This document shows, one piece after another, positions 36,362 through 46,600 of a DNA stretch of 64,000 bases. This DNA is from an uncultured Lachnospiraceae bacterium. GTDB taxonomy: Bacteria; Bacillota; Clostridia; Lachnospirales; Lachnospiraceae. A program made the position numbers and the translations under genes. The notes under the pieces are model-generated. The model was not told the DNA's origin and ran no database searches. It saw nothing but the letters and a program-made list of their open reading frames with translations. The stretch spans positions 41,345 to 105,344 of the forward strand of contig CAKRSV010000009.1 of the NCBI GenBank assembly GCA_934401915.1, in the 5' to 3' direction. Numbering within the stretch: position 1 is the stretch's first letter; each line of letters opens with the position of its first letter.

Positions 36362-36397
36362 TTGAGACAATTCTTGTAACTGGAATGGGGGAAAATT

Positions 36398-37279
36398 ATG
36401 GGTAAGAAGGTAACGATCAGAGATGTGGCAAAAGAAGCCGGTGTGTCCGTGGCAACCGTCTCCTATATTATGAACGACCGCAAAGACGTCAAGATCAGCA
36501 GCGAGACCAGAAAAAAAGTTTTGCAGATCGCCAACCTGCTTGACTACACCCCCAGCTCCGCCGCCAAAAGTCTGGCAACCGGGCGCAACAACATCATCGG
36601 CGTCTCCTATCGTCTGAGCAGCAATGCGCCCTCCCGCAATCTGGAGATCACGGACTTCGTCAATCTTCTGATCGAGCGTCTCAACCGTATGCACTACGAT
36701 ATCCTGTTCCTGCCGATCCATCCCGACGAGGATAATCTGCCCATCCGGCAGAACATCGATGGGATCATCGCCGTCGATCTTTCCAGCGACGAGTTCAAAA
36801 ACTTTGCCGATAACTATCTGGTTCCGATCATCGCAGTGGATATGATCCTGCACGACAACCTTTTTTACCAGGTCTACACGAATCTTCCGTCTGCGATCGA
36901 GCGCTATATGACCCGGAACCCGGATTCTCTTCTTGTGCTGGAACCCTTCGGGAACGAACAATACATGGACTATATCGTTTCTGCCGTGAAACCGGAAAGT
37001 CTTTGTATTCTCTCCGACTGCCATTCCGACACCCTGCGTTCCTTGGAGGGCAGAAAGCTGCTGGTCATCGGAACCTATCTCGCTCTGATGATCCGTCCCT
37101 ATGTGAACGGAGCAGATATGACCGTCATCACCTCCAGTGCCTACAGCCACATGTTGCCGGATTCCACAGGCATTCTGGAGCACGACACCTCAAAAAAGGC
37201 CAATGTCGCTATCAACCTTCTGTTGAACGCCATTGACCGTAAATTTGATGTCAATCATACCTACGAGCTGGATCTCTGA
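36398..37279 (+). CDS. LacI family regulator, short sensor domain (maltodextrin regulator)
   Basis: 293 residues, about 40 shorter than usual LacI proteins. The helix-turn-helix (VTIRDVAKEAGVSVATVSYI) and hinge (SSAAKSLATG) are intact. The sensor half starts normally but the expected second lobe appears shortened after about residue 185, ending DRKFDVNHTYELDL. It is divergent from the maltodextrin operon and flanks two LacI-type operators, so it is the likely repressor or activator of that operon. RBS GGGGG six bases before the ATG. Confidence 0.88.
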   Translation: MGKKVTIRDVAKEAGVSVATVSYIMNDRKDVKISSETRKKVLQIANLLDYTPSSAAKSLATGRNNIIGVSYRLSSNAPSRNLEITDFVNLLIERLNRMHYDILFLPIHPDEDNLPIRQNIDGIIAVDLSSDEFKNFADNYLVPIIAVDMILHDNLFYQVYTNLPSAIERYMTRNPDSLLVLEPFGNEQYMDYIVSAVKPESLCILSDCHSDTLRSLEGRKLLVIGTYLALMIRPYVNGADMTVITSSAYSHMLPDSTGILEHDTSKKANVAINLLLNAIDRKFDVNHTYELDL

Positions 37280-37290
37280 AACGGATATTC

Positions 37291-37722
37291 TTATTCTGCA
37301 TAATCCAGTTCGTATCTTGTCCCGTGCGAGAGCAACACTCCATCCGTCAGTCTGATCTGAAGGATGATACAGTTTTCATCCTCGAAATTGTTATGACCGT
37401 TGTCTATCCACTCAGCAAACGCTTCTCTCAGCCACCGCGCTGTCTCTGCATTTTCCGGCTTTAAAAACCAGCCGCGGTTTATCCCGATTCCGTGCCCGTT
37501 GAACCATTCCCCGCAGACAGCAACCTTATCATTTTTCCTGATCTGCTGCATTTTGCCCGACAACGCATACGTGATCACATAGAAAGAACCGTCCCGGTAA
37601 TAGCTGTTCACAGGGCGCACATACGGAATTCCCTCCGCCTCTGTCGCAAGTGCGATCAGACTGTCCTTTCCAAATCTCTCCTCCATGATCTTCTCTGCTT
37701 CTTTTCTCTTTTCCATCTCCAT
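37291..37722 (-). CDS. pyridoxamine 5'-phosphate oxidase-like flavin protein
   Basis: 143 residues if started at 37722, where AAAGGG precedes an ATG; the longer open frame upstream lacks a ribosome site. The split-barrel fold of FMN-binding PNPOx-like proteins is suggested by ALATEAEGIPYVRPVNSYYR, GSFYVITYALSGKMQQIRKN and VAVCGEWFNGHGIG. Members reduce or sequester flavins or other cofactors; the substrate here is unknown. Convergent with the LacI regulator, 11 bases between stops. Confidence 0.78.
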   Translation of the reverse strand: MEMEKRKEAEKIMEERFGKDSLIALATEAEGIPYVRPVNSYYRDGSFYVITYALSGKMQQIRKNDKVAVCGEWFNGHGIGINRGWFLKPENAETARWLREAFAEWIDNGHNNFEDENCIILQIRLTDGVLLSHGTRYELDYAE

Positions 37723-37853
37723 AATGCTTTCCCTTTCATCCTTTCCTGACAGCCTGATCCAGGCTCCTCTGCCTTTTCCGCCTGCTTCTCTGGTACAAAT
37801 ATGCTTCTGGATAAATTCTACCATATAGTCCAAAACAGCAACACCACTCAAAA

Positions 37854-37869
37854 TGTTACACTTGTAACA
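37854..37869. promoter_or_regulatory. perfect inverted repeat, candidate operator
   Basis: TGTTACA-CT-TGTAACA, a 7-bp inverted repeat in the 386-base gap between two divergent flavin-linked genes, followed by a further TGTGACA at 37875-37880. Apart from a weak -10 like TACAAT at 38041-38046 nothing else stands out in this gap. Confidence 0.4.
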
Positions 37870-38108
37870 GAGATGTGACATACTCTCCCCCATCTCTGCT
37901 TAGCAGCCATCAAATGTACCTACACAGACGCGTGTATTCTCCTCTTTGCCACAGCACATCGTATGCACCTTTCGGTCTACAGGCACGCTGAAGTTTACAA
38001 AAAGCACGTTCCATGCTATTTTCATTTATAACACATACGCTACAATAAATATCGACAGCTGCCAGGTACGCATTTCTTCCCGGCATCTGCTCAGAAACGA
38101 GGACACCT

Positions 38109-38705
38109 ATGACAACCGGTGAAAAAATAGCAGAACTTCGAAAGAAAAAAGGCATTACACAGGAGCAGCTTTCCGAGATGCTGAATGTATCCCGGCAGTC
38201 TGTATCCCGCTGGGAGATGGACGCCGCTTTTCCGGAGACGGAAAAGCTGATACGTCTCAGCCGCCTTTTGGAATGTAGTATCGACTTTCTGCTGACTTCG
38301 GGTGCGGATCTCAGAGAGCAGACCCTGCTTTCCACATCCGTCTACGACTGTTACTGCTTTATCCGCGAGAGCACCTGCTTTTTTCTGGCCACCTCTGTAA
38401 ACGACCAGCCAAACCTGCGCCCGATGGGGATGATCTATACCGATGAAAAACATCTTTTCTTCGCCACGGACAGACGCAAGACCGTGTATGCAGAGCTGAC
38501 TGCCAACCCTCATATTGCCCTTGCGAGCTACAACATCCATGCCAATAAGTGGCTGCGGATCACCGGAACTGCCCAACCGGAAAGCTCCATGGTCGTGCGC
38601 GAGGAAATGATGAAACTCTATCCCATGATCGCACAGGAATTCTGTGGAAAGAATGAACTTTATTTTGAAGTTTTCCGCATTTATATGGAGTCCGTCAATC
38701 TTTGA
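38109..38705 (+). CDS. XRE helix-turn-helix fused to a PNPOx-like flavin-binding domain
   Basis: 198 residues. Residues 1-65 are a Cro/C1-type DNA-binding domain (EKIAELRKKKGITQEQLSEM then VSRQSVSRWE). From about residue 75 a split-barrel PNPOx-like domain follows (ATSVNDQPNLRPMGMIYTDE, FFATDRRKTVYAELTANPHI). The fusion suggests a regulator that senses a flavin or redox ligand. RBS GAGG six bases before the ATG. It is 29 bases upstream of a nitroreductase gene in the same direction and divergent from another PNPOx-like gene. Confidence 0.82.
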   Translation: MTTGEKIAELRKKKGITQEQLSEMLNVSRQSVSRWEMDAAFPETEKLIRLSRLLECSIDFLLTSGADLREQTLLSTSVYDCYCFIRESTCFFLATSVNDQPNLRPMGMIYTDEKHLFFATDRRKTVYAELTANPHIALASYNIHANKWLRITGTAQPESSMVVREEMMKLYPMIAQEFCGKNELYFEVFRIYMESVNL

Positions 38706-38734
38706 ATATTTATCTGTAAAAGGAGAATCACACA

Positions 38735-39361
38735 ATGGAATTTTATGAAGCTGTCGAAAAAAGAAGAACTGTCCGTGATTTTAGGGACGAACCGATCGAC
38801 CCGGACGCCTTAAAGCGTATTCTGGGCGCCGGAATGAAAGCGCCGAGCAACGATCATATGCGCGACTGGCATTTTATTGTCCTGGAGGACAAAGAACAGA
38901 TGCGGTCACTGATCAAAAAGATACCGAAGACCATGTCGCCTAAGCGCGCCGAGTTCGTTATGGACTGGATGAAGCTGAAGGATGAGGTGCAACGGGATAT
39001 GTACCGGGATGCGCTCCCCAAACAGTACCAGATGCTGCTGGACGCCGGCTGTCTCATCATTCCCCTTTACCGGCAGTACGGAGATCTCCTGAAGCCGAAG
39101 GACCGCTCTGCGCTCAACGCCTATGCCTCCATCTGGCTTTGCATTGAAAATCTATTTTTAGCGGCAACCGCGGAGGGCTACGCCTGCAGTATCCGTATTC
39201 CCCTCGGGCAGGAAAAGGAGCACGTCCAGAGCATCCTTCATTTTCCCGATGAATACGAAATGCCCTGCTATATCGGGCTTGGCAGACCTGCCGACAATAT
39301 CACCCCCGCTGTCCAGAAAGCATATGATCTGGAAGAACGGATCCACAAGGCTGTGTGGTAA
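38735..39361 (+). CDS. nitroreductase family FMN oxidoreductase
   Basis: 208 residues. N-terminal AVEKRRTVRDFRDEPIDPD with the FMN-phosphate-binding arginines, then KAPSNDHMRDWHFIVLED, and the C-terminal GYACSIRIPLG and CYIGLGRPA segments typical of the family. Uses NAD(P)H to reduce nitro or quinone-type compounds; the natural substrate is unknown. Good AGGAG site nine bases before ATG. Probably cotranscribed with the XRE-flavin gene. Confidence 0.88.
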   Translation: MEFYEAVEKRRTVRDFRDEPIDPDALKRILGAGMKAPSNDHMRDWHFIVLEDKEQMRSLIKKIPKTMSPKRAEFVMDWMKLKDEVQRDMYRDALPKQYQMLLDAGCLIIPLYRQYGDLLKPKDRSALNAYASIWLCIENLFLAATAEGYACSIRIPLGQEKEHVQSILHFPDEYEMPCYIGLGRPADNITPAVQKAYDLEERIHKAVW

Positions 39362-39370
39362 CACAGCCTT
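39347..39370 (+). terminator. hairpin overlapping the nitroreductase stop codon
   Basis: AAGGCTGTGT-GGTA-ACACAGCCTT, perfect 10-bp stem with a 4-base loop spanning the stop codon, lying between two convergent genes. No strong T-run on either strand, so termination strength is uncertain. Confidence 0.5.
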
Positions 39371-39398
39371 CACACAACCTTCTATACGCAATCTGCCA

Positions 39399-40334
39399 TC
39401 ACAGAGTCACACTGTAATCGCTTGCGTAGATCTTTTTCAGCTCGGAATCGTAGTTATGATCCTCTCCGATACAAAATTCCTTCGACCAGGTCATATAGTA
39501 CGCCCACGGAATATGGCTCTTTTGCAGCAGATCCACATCCGGCAGGATCCCGACCTCCGTCAGGGCGGCAACCTTCGTCGATCCCGTATTTTCCATCAGT
39601 TCGCGGTATTCCGCCTCATAGTCCGTCGAAGTGTGCGCCGGTACATAGACGTCACGCCCGATCACATCCACGCAGTCGTCCCCCGGATAGCCCTCCTTCG
39701 TAGGGCAGCTCCACACCCAGAGCAGATGATCCAGATGCAGTTCGTCTGTATAATAGCGGTACATCAGCCGGTACAGATCACGGGCAACCTCCGGGCCTTT
39801 CGATCCCCACCAGAACCATGTGCCCTCCGACTCATGCAGCGGTCTCCACAGCACCGGTATTCTCTTTTCCTGAAATCTTCTTAGCTCCGTCGCGATCCTG
39901 TCCAGATCATGGAAAAAGGCTTCCCGCTCCGGGGTTCCTTCCTTTAACACCTGTTCCGGGTCAAAATCCGTGTGTTCCGTATAAAAGCTCTTGTCTTTGC
40001 CCCCGATCGGCGAGAACCAGTGAAAGCAAAAGCTCACGATTCCCTTGGTCTCCTCTGCCCATTTCAGCGCGGCGTCCACCGTTTCCCGGTTTTCCTCCAC
40101 CTCTTTCATGCACTCCGGCGAGGTGACGTCATAGTTAATGTTCGGGGAGTAAGCCAGAAGCTCAAATCCCTGCAGCTTCGGCCGTTTTCCGGTCGACTGG
40201 AAAATGTGCTCCGCCTCCTCCATCGGTACGGTCTGGGTGTGCTGACCGGTGATGATCTTCTTTCCGGCCGTCTCATAGAGATATTCAAGCAGCCCGACAG
40301 CCTCCGCCGTCGCCTGTGCGTTTACTGGTTTCAT
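39399..40334 (-). CDS. cytoplasmic GH26 mannosidase/mannanase
   Basis: 311 residues, no signal peptide. GH26 fold with acid/base E168 in VLWRPLHESEGTWFWWG and nucleophile E260 in VAALTEVGILPD. The start at 40334 has GGAGG seven bases upstream. Probably acts on manno-oligosaccharides taken up by the first ABC system (inference), complementing the secreted GH26 at 5575-7098. It stands alone, and an odd palindrome TAGGCA-A-TGCCTA (40442-40454) in its upstream gap may be an operator. Confidence 0.85.
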   Translation of the reverse strand: MKPVNAQATAEAVGLLEYLYETAGKKIITGQHTQTVPMEEAEHIFQSTGKRPKLQGFELLAYSPNINYDVTSPECMKEVEENRETVDAALKWAEETKGIVSFCFHWFSPIGGKDKSFYTEHTDFDPEQVLKEGTPEREAFFHDLDRIATELRRFQEKRIPVLWRPLHESEGTWFWWGSKGPEVARDLYRLMYRYYTDELHLDHLLWVWSCPTKEGYPGDDCVDVIGRDVYVPAHTSTDYEAEYRELMENTGSTKVAALTEVGILPDVDLLQKSHIPWAYYMTWSKEFCIGEDHNYDSELKKIYASDYSVTL

Positions 40335-40623
40335 GGTATACCCTCCCAATTACTCTATTTTCTGTACGCCTGCAAAAATCCCCCACAGAGCCTTGCCAGC
40401 GCCTTTTCTCAAACACATCTGGCTCATCATATCACACTTTTTAGGCAATGCCTACCACTGTTTTCAAAATTTCCCAGCAGCCACGTTGATCATCGTTCCC
40501 AAACCTCTCATAGTTACTCTCCATTCCGGCGGCCTGTTGCGAAAAGAAATTTTTCCTGTCGCAAAATAGCCAGCAAAGTGAGTTTACTGCGTTTTATGGA
40601 GGATTTCAAGGCGATTTAAACAA

Positions 40624-40663
40624 AAGAACTGCACGCCGTGACATACCACAGCATGCAGCTCTT
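40624..40663 (-). terminator. terminator of the giant secreted-protein gene
   Basis: A 13-bp stem (AAGAGCTGCATGC with GCGTGCAGTTCTT, two G-T pairs) closes a 14-base loop on the minus strand and is followed by TTGTTT, 20 bases after the stop at 40683. The rest of the gap 40335-40682 shows only the palindrome noted for the GH26 gene and an inverted TTGCGA/TCGCAA pair. Confidence 0.65.
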
Positions 40664-40682
40664 TTTTTCATGTGAATTCTTT

Positions 40683-43600
40683 CTACCTTACAATGAGTCT
40701 AGGAAACTCTTTCGCACCGATCTTGAACGTCACATTCTTAGTCCCTGCATAGCTTCCCTTTCCTTTCAGGATCACCGTTGCAGTTCCCTTCCTGATGTTA
40801 TTCTTGTAACCTACGATCTCGAAATCGTCTTCCGTCAGTGTTTCTGCGTTCTTGCCTTTTCCGATCGTCAGCGTGATCTTATCCTTGGTGAGTGTAACTT
40901 CCCCGCCGGTATAGGTCTGCTCTGCGATCCTGCCCGTCACGCCGCCAAAGCTCTTTGCAGCGATACGGAAGGTTGTCTGGATCGTTCCGGTGTAGGCTCC
41001 CTTTCCTTCTGCCCTGACCGTCACTTCCGTTCCTGCCGGTAAAGTCGCTTTCTCTTCTACCTTCTCCTCGCCGAGATAGTAGACCGGGTTCCTATAATCG
41101 GTTCCCGCCTTGAGCGCTTTCCCGTCGGTATCCGTGATCACGACCTTGGTCTTATAGTTTCCTTTGCTGTTCTTATAGACCAGATCCTGCGCGCTCATAT
41201 TTAATTCGCTGATATCCTTCCGGGTGATGCCAAACTCTTTTGTCACCGTTCCCTTGTAGTTGCCGGTTCCGGTAATAACGATCTGCGCTTTCTTTGACTT
41301 ATTATTCGAAGCGTCATACACCTTCGTGTTGTTCTTGTATGTAACCTTATAGTCTACACCGCCTGTCAGGGTTACCTCTCCCATCTTTACGGTCACTTCC
41401 GGTCTTGCGCCGCCTTTGCAGTAGCTTACCTCTGTATCGTATAGCACCTCCGGCTCAAACTTTGCACATGGGCTGATCTGGTAGCTCTTCTTGAGGACTC
41501 CGGTATAAGCTCCCTTTCCGGTAAACCAGATCTCCGCCTTGCCTGCCTTCGTGTTGTTGCGGTAGCTTACCGTGTAGTCTGTGCCCTCTGTCAGCACCGT
41601 TGTCTGGTTCTTCTTCTGCGCATCCTTATAGCTGTAACTGAGCTTGTAACCGCTCTGGGTGTATTCCTGCGTTCCCGCCTGGTACATAGCGTTTTTGATT
41701 CCCTCTGCCTTCACCTTGCTCATCGGTATTCCGGTGATCTGGAAGGTCACTTCCTTGACGCCCTTGTAGTCATGCAGGCCACGCACGCGGATCGTCGCCT
41801 TTCCGACCTCCACGTTGTTCAGGTAGGTCACTTCATAGTCGGATGCAGACACTTCATTCCTGCCATTCTTTACGACAATCTCCGGCATCAGCGGGCTTCC
41901 CGTATAGGAAACCTTCTTGTCCTTCACGGTCACGGACACCTTGCTCATCAGGTATTCCGTATTCTTCTCCAGGATCGTCTCGGTGACCTTGCGTTCTCCG
42001 GTGTAGTTGCCTTTTCCGGTCAGCTCGATCGTATATCTGCCGGGTGTCTTAAAGTCTCCGTCTCCATATGTTACGGAATAATCTTTCTCTTTCTTTGCAG
42101 AAAGGGTCTTTTTGCCCCACTTGAGCACGGGCACCTTCTTCTGCTCCCTGTTTCCTGCCACTACGTACAGATCCTCTGCCGTCACATCGCTGTCCGAAAT
42201 GTCCTTCGGCACGATCTGGAATGGAATCGTCAGGCCATCTTTGTAGTTTCCCTTGCCTTTTATCGTGATCATCGGCTTTTTCGTCGTCTGACCGTCCGGT
42301 ACATTTACGTTATTGCTGTAGGAAATGGTGTAGTCTTTCTTTTCCGTCAGCTTCTTCGTTCCATGGTAGACACGGATCTGCGGCTTGACCGCGCTTCCCG
42401 TGTAGGTGTAAGTGTCCTCAAGTCCGGCGAACCAGATCCCGTCCGGAACAGATACTTTCGGGATATCCTCTGCCTCGATCTCACCGAATGTCCCCTCGGC
42501 GTCCTTCAGAAGCGTGTAGGTATAGCTGCTCACCCCGCTCTGCTTATAGCCTTTTCCGGCTGCAAATGCCTTGACGGTGACTGTTTCGTCCTCCGCGCTT
42601 TCCTTGTGCAGGATGATCGCCCCCTCGTAGCGGCTGCTCTCCTTCGTCGGATTGTTTCCATCAAGGGTATAGTAGATCTCGGCGTCCTTTACGTTTTTAC
42701 TCTGCGGCGTATCCACCGTCAGGGTTATCTTCGCGCCGTCTGCCAGCTCCTTGCCGTCCGGATAGTTCGCCTCCGGAGCGTTCAGCTGTACGCCTTCTTC
42801 CCACCGCGCTGTATAGGTGACAGACTCTGTCACCGGTGCATTGACGTCAAGCTCCTGCTCCTCCAGATACCAGCCGAGGAACCGGTAACCATCCTTCTCC
42901 GGCTCGTTGATCTTCACGGGATCGAGATAATCGCCCTTGTCGACCGTCTGCGGCGCAGTCTCCGGTATTCCCCCCTCGGTATCGAAGGTAACGGTCACCG
43001 CAGGTACCGTATAGTGGAACGAAGTGACTTCACTGTCTGCATATCCGCTCCTGACGGCGATCGCCCGGATCGTGGTTTCCTTCCAGACCGTAATGCCTGT
43101 ATTGACATTGTATTTCAGTGATTTTGTGGTCGGGTTGCTTCCATCCACCGTGTAGTAGATGGTCGCCTTTTCCGTCTCGCTGCTCAGGTGTACCACCGTA
43201 TTCTTTTCTACTTCTCCCTCTGCCACATCTGCCGTCGGGGCCTTCACCGATTCCGTCACATTCACCGTACAGCTTGCAGTGAATCCGCCTCCCGTCACGG
43301 TGATCTTCGCCGTTCCGAATGCCACGCCGGTGACGACGCCCTGTGCATCGACCGTCGCGATCTTTTCATTGCTGCTCTTCCAGTTCACAGACGCGGGCAT
43401 CGGTGCGTCTGCCGGCTTCGTGCCAAGCGCCAGCTTACCGGTCTCTCCCGCCGCCAGCTTCATCGTTGCAGGGCTGAGCGTGAGTCCGGTCAGTTTGGAT
43501 GTCGTACCCATATAGCCTAATACATGTTTTGAACTCATCGCAGACCGTCCCGTGCTGTCTGTCACGACCACGTCGTACAGCCGGTCTTTATCCTCCAGTT

Positions 43601-46600
43601 TGTCGATAAATGCCTTTGTAAAATCAATCCCGTAACTGCCATCGGACGCCTTTTGCGCTGTGAAGGAAGACTTTACCTCCGTATCATAGGGCAGGTAGGC
43701 CTCGATCGTGATCGGGAACTTCCATCCTGTACATTTAACCCCGACCATACGGTTATTCCTCGTATAATAACTTACCGAAGACCCCCGGATGATCTGCTGT
43801 TCTCCCTTTTCGTCGGAATAGTACTCTTCATTGTTGTTTGTCAGCTTATAAGGCGCACCATAAACCGCATGCGTGACCTTGATCCAGTACTTCCGGTAGG
43901 ACTCCTGCCGTCTGAGTCCTGTTACACTCAGGTACACATTTCCGCTGCTATAGATGGCACTCACCTTTGTCGTGAGTCCTTCCACCTTGGTTCCGTATGG
44001 ATCATACAGCTCTACATTGAGTCTATCTCCCTTCTTAACGTTGGCGCACCGAACAGATATCTGAATGGTATCATCGCCGTCCCAGCTCGCGGACTGAGAT
44101 CCCAGATAAAAACGTTCCTTCTGCAGGATCGTCACCTGACAGCTGGCAAGTTCGCTCCCATTCTGGTAGAGCCTCAGTGTATACTTCCCAGGCTCCTGAT
44201 TGCAGAATTCCGCACTGCTGACTGTGACACGCACATATTCGCTGTCCCCGCTCTTCCATGCAGACAGTTTTGAATTGAGCGTCTTGATCTCCGTGCCTTC
44301 GCTGTCCTCCAGCTTCATCAGGAACGTGTCATCCTTGTGTTCCTGATAGTTCAATACAGAACTATAGGAATAATCGATATTATCTGTGCCCTGGATCAGA
44401 TAGGGAGACGCAGACCAGGACGCCGACACGCCGTTATTACTACCTGAGGAATTGGAATGACTACCAAGATATTTCTTCTGATTATAGATAGGAGCTGTAT
44501 TTCCATTCACATAGATCTTGACACGGTAATACTGGTACGGCACAAACACCGTCTTTCCTTCTGCATCCCGCATCGGCACAGCGGCAAAGCCCTGCTGCAC
44601 CTGATCGGTCTCGCCGGTCAGGAATTCCTGTCCCTCGTCCCCATAGTCATCTGACAGGTTGTTTTTCAGTTCTACGCACATGCTGGACACCTGCGTGTCC
44701 TGTGTCACCGCCACTTCCAGCGCATAGCTCGTCGGATTCCACTCCACGTAATAAACACCCGACTGGATATAGACTGTTGTCTTTCCGGTAAGGATCTTGA
44801 CGTCATATCCATCCTTCGCCGTGATATCCAGTGTAACATTGGAATGGCTCTCTACCGTCCAGCCCTCCTTCTTCAGCCTTACCGTGTATTTGTCGCCGTT
44901 TCTCTTTGCGGATACATAGGAAACCTTTCTTTCTTCGCCGCCATAGGTCACATGATAGTCCAGTCTGGAAAAATCGACATTGCCGCCTTCGACCATAAAG
45001 TACAACTGGTCTGCACTGCTGTCATAACCACCGGTATCATAAATCCGGTTGACATACGCCTTGCCGTCTGCTATCACCTGAAACACATTGGCAAAGGTCT
45101 GTGTCGTATCATCCTCATACGTAAATTTCAGGTCATAGCTTCCCGCCGGCGTCGAGTTCTTGTAGGGTTCCAGACTGCCGGAATACCGGTAAATCTTATA
45201 CGTCCCTCTTAAATACAGACCCGAGCCTTCCCCAACCGTTGTGTACCGGTTGTCCGACGAAGTACTATACCCAGAACAGTAATCGCTTTCTCCATAGCAG
45301 GTTCCATTGGCATCCACCATCTCCGCTTTGGAAACCGTCCTACCGCTTCCGCTCATCTGCACTTCGAATCTAGCATTGCTCCACTCCTGCCCCAGATAGG
45401 CTCCCTTCACAACAGGACGATCCTCTTCCACGCGGAAGGCAGCCTCCAGCGACTCGCCGTCTACCGTGACGGTCAGCGTGTACGGCTCCTCTCTTGGCGT
45501 CAGTTCGGAATCAATCCTATAGAGATTACTTTCCATCTTGACCGCTTCCACCGAAGCTCCGTCTACTGCAAAAGATACCGGGTAGTCTGACAGGCTGCTT
45601 AGCAGACCCTTGATCCGCACAAACAGAGGCGTCTTTCTGCCTTCATCCGCCTCCAGCTGATAGTAGACCGGCTCCGTCAGAAGGTATACGCCGTTTACGC
45701 GCTGATTTTCGAAAGTCGCTTCTGCCCCCGCCGGCAACTTTTCCCTGATCTGTTCGATCACTTCCTGCGTCAGCTTATTTTCGTTCAGATTAACCGTTTC
45801 CAGTTTTACCGCGCCGGACAGATCCACCGGCTTGTCAATGTTATTCCCTTTCAGCTGAAGAGAACTCAGCTTTCCAAGTTTACTCCAGTCTACGTTGCTG
45901 ATATCCGTCAGTTCGTGGCAGGTTAAAGTGAGCCTACCCAGATTTGTAAAGTACTCCAGTCCCTGCAGGCTCTGCACCGCTGCCTCCGTAGTTTTGGTCC
46001 GGCTATTGGTAAGATAGTTTACCTTCTCCAACTGGCTCTTCTTAATCTTCTCGGTATCCTTCGTCATTCCGCTACCGATCCTTTTTGCAACCACCGCTCG
46101 CAGGGCCTCATCCGGGATGATCTCCCTGAAGGTATACTCCGTATCTTCTTGCGTGCATATCGTGATCGGATCTGTGGTCTGGCTGAACACGTCATTACCA
46201 TCATCCTGAATAAAAAACTCCGCATATACGCTATACTTCGTATTGGCACTCAGATTACTACATTCCACAAGATCTGTTGTCTTATCCGGGGAGATATTTA
46301 TGCTATACGTCCGCCATATCTTAGTGCCTCCTTCTGGCTGGTAGTAGATCGTCATTCCAAAATCATCCGACTGTCCCTCCGGACACGCATAGCCGGTCAC
46401 CGACCAGCGGAAGGACGCCTTGTTCAACCCCGGCTCGCCCTCCTTCGCCAGAGTAAAGACCGGATTGCATGTAACCTCCGTCCGCGGGATCAGTGCAGAC
46501 CGGAATGTCACCGAAGTCTCATCGCCTACCTGGCTCTCCTTAACCTCAAGCCGGACGTTTTTGGCAGCCTTCTTCAGAAGGACCTTATAGCTATTATTAA

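Noticed and set aside
41772..43121. Long open frame (449 codons) on the plus strand inside the giant secreted-protein gene
   Set aside because: It lies opposite a convincing repeat-containing coding sequence, has no ribosome site and encodes a low-complexity Arg/Leu-rich product; it is an antisense shadow.
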